From contig NC_049984.1 in the NCBI RefSeq assembly GCF_000003815.2, forward strand, positions 21,693,038 to 21,757,037: 64,000 nucleotides of DNA. The letters run 5' to 3'. Below, piece by piece: positions 63,710-64,000 of this stretch (positions within the stretch are counted from its first letter, which is position 1; every line of letters starts with the position of its first letter). The notes below the pieces were generated by a model, which searched no databases, was not told the DNA's origin, and was given only the letters and a program-made list of their open reading frames with translations. This stretch comes from Branchiostoma floridae (Eukaryota; Chordata; Leptocardii; Amphioxiformes; Branchiostomatidae). Made by a program: the position numbers and the translations under genes.

Positions 63710-64000
63710 GCTTACCGGTCTTTACCGGCACTGCAATGAACATAGAAATACAAGGTCAATACAGATGCGAACTTACGTGAACCAGAGCCGAGAGTCGACA
63801 CTTAACTCATTGACGATCAATGTCCACATTACGAAAGTCTTTCGAAAGTCGCAAAGAGTAAAATAGGGACAGATGTAAGTCTAAAAGTTAATGCCGTCTT
63901 CCTAGGATAGTCGTGTATTGTGAAGTCATGTAGCTTGAATTGCTTTCGTGGATCGAAACAGCCCTTTGCCACGGGGCCACGATACTTGGCCCTGCATCGA
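63710..64000. other. End of window, no gene seen
   Basis: About 290 bases without ORF, repeat or recognised motif. Confidence 0.4.

Overview
The window is eukaryotic. It has introns with GT/AG borders, long AT-rich spacers, three 100-base assembly gaps (N at 41899-41998, 43732-43831, 62174-62273), many transposable elements and several coding minisatellites. The mix of repeated calcium-binding EGF exons, DIRS/Ngaro-type tyrosine-recombinase retroelements, Penelope-like elements, CR1-like LINEs, piggyBac and KDZ-like fragments and short CTGTAA MITEs suggests an invertebrate deuterostome, most likely an amphioxus (Branchiostoma). That assignment is inference; no species marker was tested.

Layout. 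0-5 kb: broken coding fragments on the plus strand, a 13-copy 51-bp minisatellite, and copy A of a dispersed 1.5-kb unit whose copy B lies inverted at about 34.8-36.3 kb. 6-13.5 kb: a decayed DIRS-like element on the minus strand (gag with a 54-bp tandem repeat, reverse transcriptase, RNase H, tyrosine recombinase), split by a 943-bp TTAA-flanked piggyBac-type MITE and by a Penelope-type terminal fragment. 13.6-15.4 kb: tandem 200-bp units, a dispersed repeat and a MITE. 16-17.5 kb: a young Penelope-like element. 18.7-30.4 kb: a minus-strand multi-exon gene that I read as a type II membrane protein: short cytoplasmic exons, a transmembrane exon, a Thr-rich stalk, a run of EGF exons, and a Cys/Trp-rich last exon. 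Splice phases agree along most of the chain.

The most unusual object sits inside an intron of that gene at 24125-28232. It is a 4.1-kb element with 836-875-bp terminal inverted repeats, AG...CT ends and a 6-bp target duplication, which are Polinton/Maverick (adintovirus-like) hallmarks. It carries no polymerase or integrase. Its cargo is a Bcl-2-fold-like ORF facing a C2H2 zinc-finger/acidic ORF across an array of 21 CTCCGGAGTA motifs. A decayed family-B DNA polymerase fragment of viral/Polinton type occurs separately at 36.5-37.3 kb.

The rest: a CR1-like LINE remnant (32-33.6 kb), a piggyBac transposase remnant (38.5-39.1 kb), gypsy fragments (39.3, 50.3-50.7, 62.3-62.7 kb), one unrecognised minus-strand multi-exon gene (40-41.3 kb), fragments of transposon-associated multi-exon genes (44.7-49.5 kb), a KDZ-like transposase piece (51.6-52.1 kb), and a nearly intact Ngaro-type retrotransposon on the minus strand (about 55-60.2 kb) with gag, RT-RNase H and tyrosine recombinase. 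Apart from the EGF gene and perhaps the 40-kb gene, most coding sequence here belongs to mobile elements.
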